64,000 nucleotides of DNA, taken from Globisporangium splendens. Its lineage: Eukaryota > Oomycota > Peronosporomycetes > Pythiales > Pythiaceae. The notes under the pieces are model-generated. The model was not told the origin of the DNA. It searched no databases and saw only the letters and a list, made by a program, of their open reading frames with translations. Where the stretch lies: assembly GCA_006386115.1 (NCBI GenBank), contig VFIW01000056.1:1-64000 (forward strand), in the 5' to 3' direction. Position numbers and translations under genes: made by a program. Below, one piece after another: positions 12,001 to 20,997 of the stretch; position 1 is the stretch's first letter, and each line of letters starts with the position of its first letter.

Positions 12001-13290
12001 CGCTTCGGGCACACTCGCGACGCTCGCACTCTCCGCTTGAACAGGCGTCATGCACAGTTTGAACAGACCCTTGCCGGCGCGCTCGCCGATCTTCCACTTC
12101 TGGTTCTTGAGGTTCACATAGCAAACGCTGGTGTCGAACGTCATTGGCGCGACATCCTTGGTGAATCGGCCGACCGAGAGCAAGTTGCGCGTCAGCTTGG
12201 GGATGTGCCACACGTTCGTGAGCACACCCTTCTTGACGCCACTTGGAGTCTTCATCATCATCACGATGTCGCCGCTGCCGATCGCTTGCACGACTCCGTC
12301 GTCTGCGAGGTGTACGTCGACTGGATCGATGGTCTTGTACTTGGTCATGAACCGTTTCGAGTACGACATGTGCTGCGTCGCACCCGAGTCGATGAGCCAT
12401 GTCGAGTTCTTGGCGTCGTCGCCGCTCCCCTTGCCGACCGCAAACAGGAAATCGCCCGAGTCTTCGTCTTGGTTGTGTGCCACATTCGCACGCTGCGGAC
12501 GTTGCCGGTCCGCGTTGCCATGGATCCGCGAGGGACACTCCGCGATCCAATGACCCATCTTGCCGCAGTAGTTGCACGCGCCAGTCTTCTTGCCTGGCCG
12601 CGTACTGCGCTTCTTGTCTCCCGTCATGAACGCTTGGCCTGCAGCGACCCCGTCGCCGCCTTGCTCCTTGCGCTTCATGTCTTCATGCAGGAGCCGAGAC
12701 GTCACGAGCTCCCATGTCAACGTGTCAGAACGCGATTCCAACGCCGTGATCAGGAACTGGTACGACTCGCTCAGGCTGCCGAGAAGCGCGATCACCAAGT
12801 CGTCCTCGCTGACCGGAGCGCCGACCGCGTCGAGCTGTTCCGCCAGAGTCTTGACCTTGTTGATGTGCGCGAGCACATCATCACCTTCTTCCATCATGGT
12901 CGTGAAGAAACGACGACGAAGAAAGAGCTTGTTCGCGAGGCTCTTCTTCTCGAAGTGGTCTTCCAGTCTTGACCATGCATCATGCGCACCACTCGCCGAG
13001 CGAACCAACGGCAGTTGCGAGTCTTCCATCGCGAGGCAGATGGTCGCCATCGCCTTGCGAGACTTCCTCTTGAACGTCGCTTGGTCCAGCTCGGTCACAC
13101 AGTGCTCGGGCTTCACTTCCCCGCTCACGACCTTCCACAGGTCACGTTCTTCGAGCACCATCTGCATCTTGAACTTCCACGCGTGGAAGTTGTTCCCGTC
13201 GAACTTGTTGATGCGGGCGGTGCTGGCGTGGTCCATGGTTGCGTTGGTGGTGGAGGCGGCGGAGGCAGAGTCGTACGAGCTTGGGCTCAT
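9085..13290 (-). CDS. T1-B Gag-Pol polyprotein (Ty1/copia), intact, 1401 aa
   Basis: A single open frame runs from ATG 13290 to TGA 9085-9087. The ATG is the one inside the primer site; the longer frame from 13374 is LTR read-through. Domains in order: Gag (about residues 26-235), zinc knuckle [14 protein letters not shown] (239-252), aspartic protease DSGAT (Asp301), and integrase zinc site (H440, H445, CSGC). The integrase core has Asp505, Asp568 and Glu604, a D,D-35-E arrangement. An acidic then Gln/Pro-rich linker (about 750-805) precedes reverse transcriptase with YVDD at 1071-1074. RNase H ends the protein ([17 protein letters not shown]). It should be cleaved into capsid, protease, integrase and RT for reverse transcription and insertion. 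The stop codon lies inside the 3' LTR. Every catalytic motif I looked for is present. Confidence 0.95.
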   Translation of the reverse strand: MSPSSYDSASAASTTNATMDHASTARINKFDGNNFHAWKFKMQMVLEERDLWKVVSGEVKPEHCVTELDQATFKRKSRKAMATICLAMEDSQLPLVRSASGAHDAWSRLEDHFEKKSLANKLFLRRRFFTTMMEEGDDVLAHINKVKTLAEQLDAVGAPVSEDDLVIALLGSLSESYQFLITALESRSDTLTWELVTSRLLHEDMKRKEQGGDGVAAGQAFMTGDKKRSTRPGKKTGACNYCGKMGHWIAECPSRIHGNADRQRPQRANVAHNQDEDSGDFLFAVGKGSGDDAKNSTWLIDSGATQHMSYSKRFMTKYKTIDPVDVHLADDGVVQAIGSGDIVMMMKTPSGVKKGVLTNVWHIPKLTRNLLSVGRFTKDVAPMTFDTSVCYVNLKNQKWKIGERAGKGLFKLCMTPVQAESASVASVPEAPRMSKSYLWHLRLGHIGHGGLDAIVKQKLGVGIDIASVSKWELCSGCALGKQTRVNFQSTAPERAKNMLDVVHSDVCGPMQTATFSDKRYFVTFTDDKSRFCVVSLLRSKSEVLDKFVQFVKFADIQTGRRVKVLRSDNGGEYVSNKFAAFCRNRGIVQQFTPPYTPQLNGVAERMNRTLVESARCMIERAGLSKRYWGEAVTTAAFLRNRCPTRATGHDKSPHEVWTQKKPLLKNLKVFGCHAYVHVPSEKRSKLDARSVLCRFLGYSDHEKAYRFEELSSSRIVVSRDAQFMEDTLDSGKHGQVGSKAVEFRDADGATDSEDDDDNENRDEDMNEQPAEPESTNERPQWQQRQPPRRQPQRPQQPQQPNVEYPPGSKRHSRTHSLEALSEPPVEKRYGRVGRTSGASSAPGPRSSLDDMSALLASIEEEEECAHVVYSVGELPTSFESAMESSDASKWMEACDSEFESLCKNETWELVPLPRGRKAISSKWVFKVKETVEGLIERYKARLVAKGFLQKYGVDFEETFAPVAKFASIRIILSIAAQYKLVLHQMDVKTAFLNGLLEEEIYMKQPVGFVDPKYPDHVCKLKRALYGLKQSPRMWNHTIDEFMRKIGFTKCEMDHCVYVKRDDMATMFVVLYVDDLILACNDMDLLAATKRALSERFEMSDLGELKYCLGMEVERDDKSGDVSMRQTKFVQSILSKFGMQDCKPVKTPQDPGLRLTKSMCEGGCKHDDTMKGVPYRSAVSAVMYLMVGTRPDLAAAVGTLSQFASDPCPTHWQALKRVLRYLQATPTHGIRFSGSGDGELIGYSDADWAGDIETRRSTSGYVFVLNDGCISWRSKKQRTVALSSTEAEYMALSEATQEAVWLKAFMRELGEDAGDGALTVFEDNQGAIALAKNPEFRKRTKHIDIRYHFVREKVEDGQVVPEYCPTQEMLADHMTKPIPAAQFDALRTKLGIQVASSRVGVL
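9093..9101 (-). other. Polypurine tract of T1-B
   Basis: On the minus strand GAGTGGGGG directly precedes the 3' LTR. This is the expected plus-strand primer position. The same run is at 18326-18334 beside LTR1-d. Confidence 0.8.
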
Positions 13291-13294
13291 AACC
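13281..13294 (-). other. Primer-binding site of T1-B (half-tRNA type)
   Basis: On the minus strand GGTTATGAGCCCAA starts at the base next to the 5' LTR. Its complement TTGGGCTCATAACC matches the anticodon arm of eukaryotic initiator tRNA-Met (GGGCUCAUAACC with CAU anticodon) rather than a tRNA 3' end. The ATG inside it is the Gag start codon. Equivalent sites are at 4049-4062, 6458-6471 and 15688-15701. Confidence 0.75.
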
Positions 13295-13605
13295 TGTTGG
13301 AAAGCTGCTTGAGTGGTTGGATGCAAAATGCAAAGTGGTTGATTGAATGAGGTCCTTAGTTCACATGCACACATGCTACATCTAAGCCTACTGGATTCCT
13401 ACTGGATTCTTGTCTGTACTATCCACTAGGAACGTTACACATAAACAGCTGGTGGGTGCGATCAGATCCTGCACCCACAATCATGTCTTACCTGTCGTAA
13501 ACACAATAGCGTAAACACTGAATGACTGCGATGCCATGAGTGGAGGTCGGTATCACCGGTAGATACCGGTATCAGGCAGTAGCAGATCGAGGCGTCTTCA
13601 CAACA
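13295..13605 (-). repeat. T1 LTR (LTR1-c), 5' LTR of T1-B
   Basis: The LTR is 311 bp with TGTTG/CAACA ends and abuts the primer site on one side and CATAC (13606-13610) on the other. It is nearly identical to LTR1-a, and to LTR1-d except at the left edge. Confidence 0.93.
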
Positions 13606-13610
13606 CATAC
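13606..13610. repeat. Target-site duplication CATAC of T1-B, right copy
   Basis: The direct repeat partner of 8777-8781 immediately follows LTR1-c. It lies within the T2 codons for Val-Tyr-Asp at the integrase/RT boundary. Confidence 0.9.
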
Positions 13611-15697
13611 ACGCGATAAGCCTTGGACGATTCTTCGTACCCCATGAACAGACCAGGTCGAGACTTGGGATCCCACTTCAAACGCTTCTCTTTCGGAGTC
13701 AAGACGTACGCCAAACACCCGAAAACACGCATGTGCTTCACACTTGGCTTGGACTTGTTGACCATTTCGAATGGTGTTTTCGTGTCGGACTTGGGAGAAG
13801 GAAGACGATTCTTGATGTAAATCGCGGTCATTGCAGCTTCGGCCCAAAACGACTTGTCCAAACGCGCGTGGTGCAGCATACTGCGACCCATTGTCACGAT
13901 GCTTCGGATCGCGCGTTCAGCAGTACCATTCGTCTGGTGAGCATACGGCACAGTCACTTGTTGCTGGATGCCGCGATCAGCGTAGAATTGCTTGATCGAG
14001 TTGGTTGTGAACTCCTTGGCACCATCGTGTCGGACAAACTTCACGCTCTTGTTGAACTGGTTGCCGACTTGAACGATGAATTTCTTCAGCATGTCTTCAC
14101 TGTCGGACTTGTTCGGCAGGCAAAATCCCTTCATCGACCCACTGGCCTCATCGACGATCAAAAGCAAATACTTGCTGCCGCCGATGCTCTCAACTTCCAT
14201 CGGACCACAAATGTCCAAGTGGATCAGCTCAAACACCCCAAACGTGCGCTTTTCCACATTCGACTTGAATGGTTTTTGAACCATTTTCCCTTGTTGACAG
14301 CCACGACAGGTCGCCAAGTCTTGAGTGTTGGATGGAAAATTGGCATCCTTCACCATGGCTTTGTCGACTAGTTGGCGCAACACTTGGACCGATGCATGAC
14401 CCATTCGCTCGTGAAGAGTCGACGCGGACTTGGCACGCACAGCTGTCATCGCAGACTTGGTCATTGCATTTGGTGGCACCCGAAGCCAGTACAGGCCATC
14501 GATAAAGTCAGCGGTTGCGACCACCTTGCTTGAAGTCTTGTTCAGCACGTTCATACTTGGACCGTCGAACACGACTTGGAACTTGTTCGACTTGTTGATC
14601 TGGGGGATCGACAACAAATTCTTCCCCACACTTGGCACGTACAACACATTGACCACCTTCAGATCACGCACTTCGCCGTTTGGCAGAGCGATTCGCTCGT
14701 TCACAGTACCAACGCCAAGGATCTTGGTCTTGTTGCCGTTCGCGACGACCAAATCACCATGGTCGCGCTCGTCCAAAACAGCAAACTTGGACTTGTCATT
14801 GCAGATGTGATGCGTCGCGCCGCTGTCGATCGCCCACATTCCTCGCATATTTTCTTTCGTGGACGTGACACCACACTCCATCGACACAGCAAACGCAAGC
14901 GGGGCTTCATCATCGTCGTAGTCGCGCTCGACGTAGTTTACACGCTTGCGGCCATTGCCACCCATGCGACTTGGCTTGCGTCCAGCTTGCTTGTTCTTGG
15001 TCCAGCACCGGTCGACCGTGTGGCCAACCTTGCCGCAGAACGAGCAGACGCGAAGCTCATTCTCGGTATTGAACGCCTTCGCATGGTCTTCAGTCTTCAC
15101 GGTTTTCTTCTCGCCCGAACGCTTCACATGCTCGTTGTTGAGCACCTTGATCACATCTTGGGTCTTCAAGTCGGCGTTGCTCATTTCGATGTGCAGAACC
15201 ACATTCTCGTAGCTCTTCGGCAAACTTCGAAGCAAGCAAATCGCGACGTCTTCGTCCTCCATCTTCGCGCCGATACTCACAAGCTTGGCGTGGATGTTGA
15301 GGACCTCATTGCAGTGGTGCAATAGGTTGTCGCCTTCCTTCATCTCAATGCTGAACAACTGACGCTTGAGATAGATGCGGCCAACCTTCTGGGAATCTTG
15401 GTAGAGAACCTTCAGACGGGTCCATGCCACCCACGCTTCTTCGCAATCATCCACGACATGATGATACTCGGCGTCGATGTGCAGCAGCAGCAAACCAAAC
15501 GCAACATTGTTCGTGCGAACATATTCGTCCTTGATGCGCGCATCGGTGAAGACCGGAGTATCTTGGCGGTTGACAACGTCCCACACAGACTTGGCGAGGA
15601 ACACGCCACACATGTAGCGTGCCCACGTCGCGAAGTTGCCGCCGTTGAACTTGTCGATGATCGTCTTGTCGGTCGTGGTGCTTGTACTTGGGCTCAT
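13606..15697 (-). CDS. T2 polyprotein, N-terminal half: Gag, protease, integrase
   Basis: The open frame runs from ATG 15697 (inside the primer site) to the T1 insertion at 13605; beyond that it reads a few codons into LTR1-c and stops at 13598. It shows a copia-type Gag, the zinc knuckle [14 protein letters not shown], the protease motif DSGATHH, and the integrase zinc site ([14 protein letters not shown]). The integrase core follows ([21 protein letters not shown]), then the conserved segment ending in KAYRVY. The lower-unit copy reads RHDGGKEF, so the Gly-to-Ala change here is copy-specific. The C-terminal half continues at 8776-6882 in the same frame once T1-B and one CATAC are ignored. 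Confidence 0.9.
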
Positions 15698-15701
15698 AAC
15701 C
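15688..15701 (-). other. Primer-binding site of T2 (half-tRNA type)
   Basis: The same 14 bases as in T1 (GGTTATGAGCCCAA on the minus strand) abut the T2 LTR at 15702. T1 and T2 differ in LTR length and protein sequence, yet share this site and use its ATG to start Gag. Confidence 0.75.
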
Positions 15702-16119
15702 TGTTAAAGGTCAAGAGCGCGGAGGAAGAAGGATGAACCGGAGTGAGCTTGAGATGGCAAATTGGAAAGTAAGATTTTTTAGATTGTTTTAGGTTGGTCT
15801 CCTACCCGTGCGACACTGAGCGTGTCCACTCGGTGTTGGACACAAACGGAGGCTCCTGTGAGCCACAAGATCCTGAGATGTACGGAGAGGATCTAACCAA
15901 TCAAAATGCACTATCCTACGTTGTCACCCTAAAGATTCCCCAACATTCAATGATTATGCTACGAGACATGAACAATGCTTACGCTGTATGAGAAATTCCA
16001 GTGTTTACGCTTGGCGTAAACAAGTGTCCCATAGGGGAACGTTCCACGAAAGAGACGTGCGGTTGCATCGTTCGTACCACAAACACGGTACATCTCAATA
16101 GCCTCCCTCAAGGTTAACA
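15702..16119 (-). repeat. T2 LTR (LTR2-b), 5' LTR of the middle T2
   Basis: The LTR is 418 bp with TGTTAA/TTAACA ends and is shared with the upper T2 copy, whose polyprotein stop lies just inside its edge. It carries the conserved hairpin at 16002-16022. Roughly a dozen differences separate it from LTR2-a. Confidence 0.75.
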
Positions 16120-18014
16120 ACCTTGGATGCCGAGATCTTCCGTGAGTTCTTGGTGTCTCGGTCCGGGCAATCCCTTCGTGAGCAAATCGGCCAACATCGT
16201 CGAAGTGCTGCAGTACCCGACTTCGACTTCACCGGACTTCACTTCATCGCGGATGTGGTGGTACTTGATGTCAATGTGCTTGGCCCGACCATGATTGACT
16301 GGGTTCTTCGTCATCTTGATGCACGACTGATTGTCTTCGAAAATCACAAGCTTGGGGGATTCAACACCAGCGGCAACCAAAATCTCACACAACAGTCGGT
16401 GCACCCACTTGCCTTCTTGGATCGCCAAACTGAGAGCAATGTACTCGGCTTCGCTCGTCGAGAGAGACACACTTGACTGCTTCTTGCTTCCCCAACTGAT
16501 CGGACCACCGGCCAACTTGAACACATAGCCGGACGTTGACTTTGCGATCAGCAACGTCGCCCGCCCAGTCGGCATCCGAAAAACACTTGAAGTCGAGTTC
16601 ACCACTTGACTTGAATCGGATTCCATGCGACTTGGTGCCTTGCAAGTAGCGAAAGATTCGCTTCACCGCAGTCCAGTGCATGTCTTGCGGGGTTTCCATG
16701 AAGCGAGCCACCATGCCGACGGCAAAGGCAATGTCTGGTCGCGTCGCACACATCAAGTGCATGAGTGCACCGACAGCTTCACGGTAGGGAACATCGATCG
16801 TAGGCGCTTGATTTTCACCTTGCACCATCTTCGCGCTGATGTCGACTGGACTCGCGACGGACTTGCAATCTTCCATGCCGAAACGCTTGAGGATGTCGTC
16901 GATGTAGCGCCGTTGGCACAAAGTCACACCACCGTCCTCATGTTCGATCAGCTCGATGCCGAGAACGAACTTGCACGCGCCACTGTCGGTCATCTCAAAA
17001 CGCTGCTTGAGTTCATGCTTGACTTCAGCAATCAGATCGCTCGAACTTCCGGTCACAATCACGTCGTCGACGTACACCAGAAGCAAAACGCAATGTCCTG
17101 CGACGCATTTGATGTAGAGGCACGGGTCGAACTTGGACACTTCAAAGCCAATAGAGCGCACATACTCGTCGAACGTCTCGTTCCATACGCGAGAAGCTTG
17201 TTTCAACCCATAGATCGACTTGAGCAATTCCAGACAGTCGAACTTGTCGTCGACTTCCACGCCTTCCAGAATGAGGATGAACACGAGTTCCTTCATTTGG
17301 CCGTACAAGAATGCAGTGACCACGTCAAGTTGGTCGATCGGCCATCCGAGCAGTTTGGCAAGCGCGATCACCATGCGAAGAGTCACGTACTTGACAACTG
17401 GCGCAAACGTCTCCGTGTAGTCGACGCCGTATTTCTGCTTGAAACCCTTCGCGACAAGTCGAGCCTTGTACTTGTTGATCGACCCATCGGCGTTGCGCTT
17501 GATCTTGAACACCCACTTGGTGCCGATTGCACGCTGACCGGTCGGAAGCTTGGCAGCACGGAACACACCACGAAGACGCATCGACTTGAGCTCAGCACGG
17601 ATCGCGTTACGCCAATGCACTTGTTCGGGACCACTCACAGCTTCTTGGAATGAAGTCAGCTCGGACAAGTCGCGAACTTGGACCATGTTGGCACTTGCAC
17701 GCCACCACTCGACAGGCGAGATACGTCGGCGAGTCGATCGACGAGTTGCACCGTCCTCATCGCTTTCGTCAGCTTCAGTGGTTGACTCGTCGGCGTTGGT
17801 TGGGATTTCAGCAGACTGCGAAGCTCCAGCATGGCGCTTGCCAGTGTACTTGAACGCCGACAGCGGACGAGTGCCTTCGATCTCGATGTCTTCAAGTCGG
17901 TTCAGGATGTCGGTCATACCATCCGTCGAGTCGTTCAGCAAGGTTCCACCAATAACGGCTTCATCGAAGTTGTCATCGCGACTGATCACCACCTTGTCCC
18001 CCTCGATGTCATAC
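16114..18014 (-). pseudogene. T2 RT-RNase H half (upper unit), frameshifted
   Basis: This is the copy of 6882-8781 in the upper unit. RT with YVDD is open from the T1 insertion point downwards. One extra T near 16540 shifts the frame just after the [13 protein letters not shown] signature. The last part (16626 down to 16114) therefore continues in another frame, with the same C-terminus and stop at the LTR edge. The partner N-terminal half is absent from the window because the array is cut at 20271. Confidence 0.85.
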
Positions 18015-18325
18015 TGTTGAAAAGGTGCTTGAGTGGTGGGATGCAAAATGCAAAGTGGTTGATTGAATGAGGTCCTTAGTTCACATGCACACATGCTACA
18101 TCTAAGCCTACTGGATTCCTACTGGATTCTTGTCTGTACTATCCACTAGGAACGTTACACATAAACAGCTGGTGGGTGCGATCAGATCCTGCACCCACAA
18201 TCATGTCTTACCTGTCGTAAACATAATAGCGTAAACACTGAATGACTGCGATGCCATGAGTGGAGGTCGGTATCACCGGTAGATACCGGTATCAGGCAGT
18301 AGAAGATCGAGGCGTCTTCACAACA
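18015..18325 (-). repeat. T1 LTR (LTR1-d), 3' LTR of T1-C
   Basis: The LTR is 311 bp and is preceded by CATAC (18010-18014). Its left edge (TGTTGAAAAGGTGC) matches LTR1-b, while the rest matches the 5'-type LTRs a and c, so it is a mosaic. The polypurine tract follows at 18326-18334. Confidence 0.92.
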
Positions 18326-20271
18326 CCCCCACTCGACTCGATAGCGACTTGGATGCCTAACTTGGTGCGAAGAGCGTCGAACTGCGCGGCGGCGATCGGC
18401 TTCGTCATGAGGTCCGCGAGCATCTCCTGCGTCGAACAGTACTCCAGCACCACTTGACCGTCCTCGACCTTCTCGCGCACGAAGTGGTAGCGGATGTCGA
18501 TGTGCTTGGTGCGTTTGTGGAACTCCGGGTTCTTGGCCAACGCGATCGCGCCTTGGTTGTCTTCGAACACCGTCAACGCACCGTCGCCCGCATCTTCGCC
18601 GAGCTCACGCATGAACGCCTTGAGCCATACTGCCTCTTGGGTCGCTTCCGACAGCGCCATGTACTCGGCTTCGGTTGACGAGAGAGCCACGGTGCGCTGC
18701 TTCTTGCTGCGCCAGCTGATGCAGCCATCGTTGAGCACGAACACGTAGCCGCTGGTGCTGCGTCGAGTCTCGATGTGGCCCGCCCAGTCCGCGTCCGAGT
18801 AGCCGATCAGCTCGCCATCGCCAGAGCCGGAGAAACGAATGCCGTGCGTCGGAGTCGCTTGCAGGTAACGGAGCACGCGCTTGAGAGCTTGCCAGTGCGT
18901 CGGACACGGGTCGGAGGCGAACTGACTCAGCGTGCCCACGGCCGCGGCGAGGTCTGGACGAGTACCAACCATCAAGTACATCACAGCACCGACGGCACTG
19001 CGGTACGGCACACCCTTCATGGTGTCGTCGTGCTTGCAGCCACCTTCGCACATGCTCTTGGTCAACCTCAGTCCGGGGTCTTGTGGTGTCTTCACGGGCT
19101 TGCAGTCTTGCATGCCGAACTTGCTCAGAATCGACTGCACGAACTTGGTCTGCCGCATCGACACGTCGCCCGACTTGTCATCACGCTCGACTTCCATGCC
19201 GAGGCAGTACTTGAGCTCACCGAGGTCGGACATCTCAAAGCGCTCACTCAACGCACGCTTGGTCGCCGCGAGTAGATCCATGTCGTTGCACGCGAGGATG
19301 AGGTCGTCGACGTAGAGCACCACGAACATCGTGGCCTTGTCGTCACGCTTGACGTACACGCAGTGGTCCATCTCGCACTTGGTGAAGCCGATCTTGCGCA
19401 TGAACTCGTCGATGGTGTGGTTCCACATGCGAGGCGACTGCTTGAGACCGTACAACGCGCGCTTGAGCTTGCACACATGGTTGGGATACTTGGGGTCGAC
19501 GAATCCCACGGGCTGCTTCATGTAGATCTCTTCCTCGAGCAGGCCGTTAAGGAACGCCGTCTTGACGTCCATCTGGTGCAGCACGAGCTTGTACTGCGCC
19601 GCGATGCTCAAAATGATCCGGATCGACGCGAACTTGGCCACCGGCGCGAACGTCTCTTCGAAGTCCACGCCGTACTTCTGCAGGAAACCCTTCGCCACGA
19701 GACGTGCCTTGTACCGCTCGATGAGACCCTCGACGGTCTCCTTCACCTTGAACACCCACTTGCTGCTGATGGCCTTGCGACCACGTGGCAAAGGCACGAG
19801 CTCCCACGTCTCGTTCTTGCACAGCGACTCGAACTCGGAGTCGCACGCTTCCATCCACTTGCTTGCGTCGCTGGATTCCATCGCCGACTCGAACGACGTC
19901 GGCAAATCTCCCACTGAATACACGACGTGAGCACATTCTTCTTCTTCTTCAATCGATGCGAGCAGCGCCGACATGTCATCGAGCGATGACCTTGGACCTG
20001 GCGCCGAACTTGCTCCACTTGTACGACCCACTCGTCCGTAGCGCTTCTCCACGGGTGGCTCCGACAGAGCTTCGAGCGAGTGTGTCCGCGAATGGCGCTT
20101 GGACCCCGGTGGGTACTCGACATTTGGCGCTGCGGCTGCTGCGGTCGTTGTGGCTGCCGACGCGGAGGTTGACGTTGCTGCCACTGCGGCCGTTCGTTCG
20201 TCGATTCTGGCTCCGCCGGTTGCTCGTTCATGTCTTCGTCTCTGTCCTCGTTGTCGTCGTCGTCTTCACTG
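18292..20271 (-). pseudogene. T1-C: truncated T1 polyprotein (RT-RNase H remains)
   Basis: This is the third T1 copy, cut at 20271 within the linker between integrase and RT. Gag, protease and integrase are missing. Relative to T1-B it lacks one base in the Gln-rich linker near 20127, which breaks the frame there. From about 20120 downwards the RT (YVDD) and RNase H frame is open. It runs through a slightly different C-terminus to a stop at 18292, inside the LTR. The sequence joins T3 LTR DNA at 20272 without a recognisable duplicated target. Confidence 0.88.
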
Positions 20272-20921
20272 TGTAAAAGGGCGCTGTTCCAAACAGTCCC
20301 TTAAACACGGCACACACGCTTGTGCCAGAGGAAGCGTCTCCCGACTTGGAGGGAGAGAAGACGACTTGAGTACTTGAGGGTAAAATTGCAACTGAATTAA
20401 AATGCTTATGGTTCCTGTCGCTACTTGTAAATGAACCCCAAGGGCTCCTAGAGGTTTTATAACTAAAACCTAAACATACACAATAAAAACTATGAATCTG
20501 ATATATAAAACCTTGGGTACACTGAGGTTGAACCCACGAGATCTTCGAGAAGCTTGAACTTGAAGTCCCGTGGAAAATTCCCTGCAAAGTGATTGGCTAC
20601 AGCCACTCACTTCAGGTGGCAGACACACGTTGGTCTCATCACCAGTGCAGTTTCCCAAGTAGGAACCATCACTCAGTACTTGATTAGTACATGGATGTCA
20701 TCACTCTGCACTGATTAGTACATGTGAACAACATTCTGCACTGATCAGCACAGAGAGCGCTCGTGACGTCATGGGATGACGTCACATGTGCATGTGGGGA
20801 TTGTCGTACCGTAATCCCTTTGTTAATTGTCTCTCCACAATGCACACTGAAGGTGGTGTGCGGCACACTAAATCTGGGAACAGATCCACCTTCATGTAAT
20901 GGCTAGGTATAGCCCATTACA
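20272..20921 (-). repeat. T3 3' LTR (LTR3-a)
   Basis: The LTR is 650 bp and ends TGTAA...TTACA. It contains two TGACGTCA palindromes (20764-20771, 20777-20784) and three imperfect repeats of a motif like ACTGATTAGTACA at about 20676-20755. The last bases of its plus strand (ATGGCTAGG...) lead directly into the antisense frame downstream. Confidence 0.9.
20764..20784. promoter_or_regulatory. Paired CRE-like palindromes in T3 LTR
   Basis: Two copies of TGACGTCA are spaced 13 bp start to start. The inverted LTR has the same pair at 25128-25135 and 25141-25148. LTR3-b keeps only one (28316-28323) because of a short deletion. TGACGTCA is the classical bZIP (CREB/ATF) core site; a promoter role here is inference. 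Confidence 0.45.
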
Positions 20922-20932
20922 TCATCCCCTCC
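20922..20932 (-). other. Polypurine tract of T3
   Basis: On the minus strand GGAGGGGATGA directly precedes the 3' LTR end, as expected for plus-strand priming. Confidence 0.65.
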
Positions 20933-20997
20933 TTAAAGCCACAAGTACCTTGCGTACTTTTGCAGACCTTTCGGAGCAGTTCACTTTCCAATCGGCC

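Larger units (their letters stand above)
8782..13605 (-). mobile_element. T1-B: complete Ty1/copia element nested in T2
   Basis: The element is 4824 bp long with 311-bp LTRs at 8782-9092 and 13295-13605. The LTRs start TGTTG and end CAACA in the plus orientation. It is flanked by the direct repeat CATAC (8777-8781 and 13606-13610), the expected 5-bp target-site duplication. A primer site abuts the 5' LTR, a purine run abuts the 3' LTR, and one uninterrupted Gag-Pol frame lies between them. Its two LTRs differ at about 19 positions by hand count (about 6%), so it is not a very recent insertion unless gene conversion altered one LTR. Confidence 0.92.
6472..16119 (-). mobile_element. T2: Ty1/copia element, complete, interrupted by nested T1-B
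   Basis: The element is bounded by two LTRs of 416 and 418 bp (6472-6887 and 15702-16119). Read on the minus strand it has a half-tRNA primer site, gag, aspartic protease and integrase (15697 down to 13606). T1-B interrupts it there, and RT and RNase H follow (8781 down to 6882). Both coding halves are open, and their combined length without one copy of the 5-bp duplication is a multiple of three. T2 was therefore intact when T1 landed in it. A hand comparison of its two LTRs shows roughly a dozen differences. Confidence 0.85.
1..20271 (-). repeat. Tandem array of nested Ty1/copia elements, period about 9.23 kb
   Basis: Position 1 recurs at 9230 and again at 18464, so the same unit repeats at offsets of 9229 and 9234. 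Within each unit the order in plus coordinates is T1 internal region, T1 LTR, T2 gag-integrase half, T2 LTR, T2 RT-RNase H half, T1 LTR. Copies differ by scattered substitutions and small indels, so they are not exact duplicates. The junctions between units are T2 LTRs shared by neighbouring T2 copies (LTR-internal-LTR-internal). That is the expected product of unequal recombination between LTRs. The left end leaves the window; the right end is cut at 20271 by the T3 LTR. Confidence 0.9.

Noticed and set aside
1..20271. Regular repeats as a possible CRISPR array or satellite
   Set aside because: The 9.23-kb period is explained by retrotransposon units with LTRs and polyprotein genes; there are no short repeat-spacer series.
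20899..20997. Upstream ATG for the antisense ORF inside the LTR
   Set aside because: The first 33 codons would be LTR and polypurine-tract sequence; the ATG at 20998 is a simpler start, although the longer form cannot be excluded.
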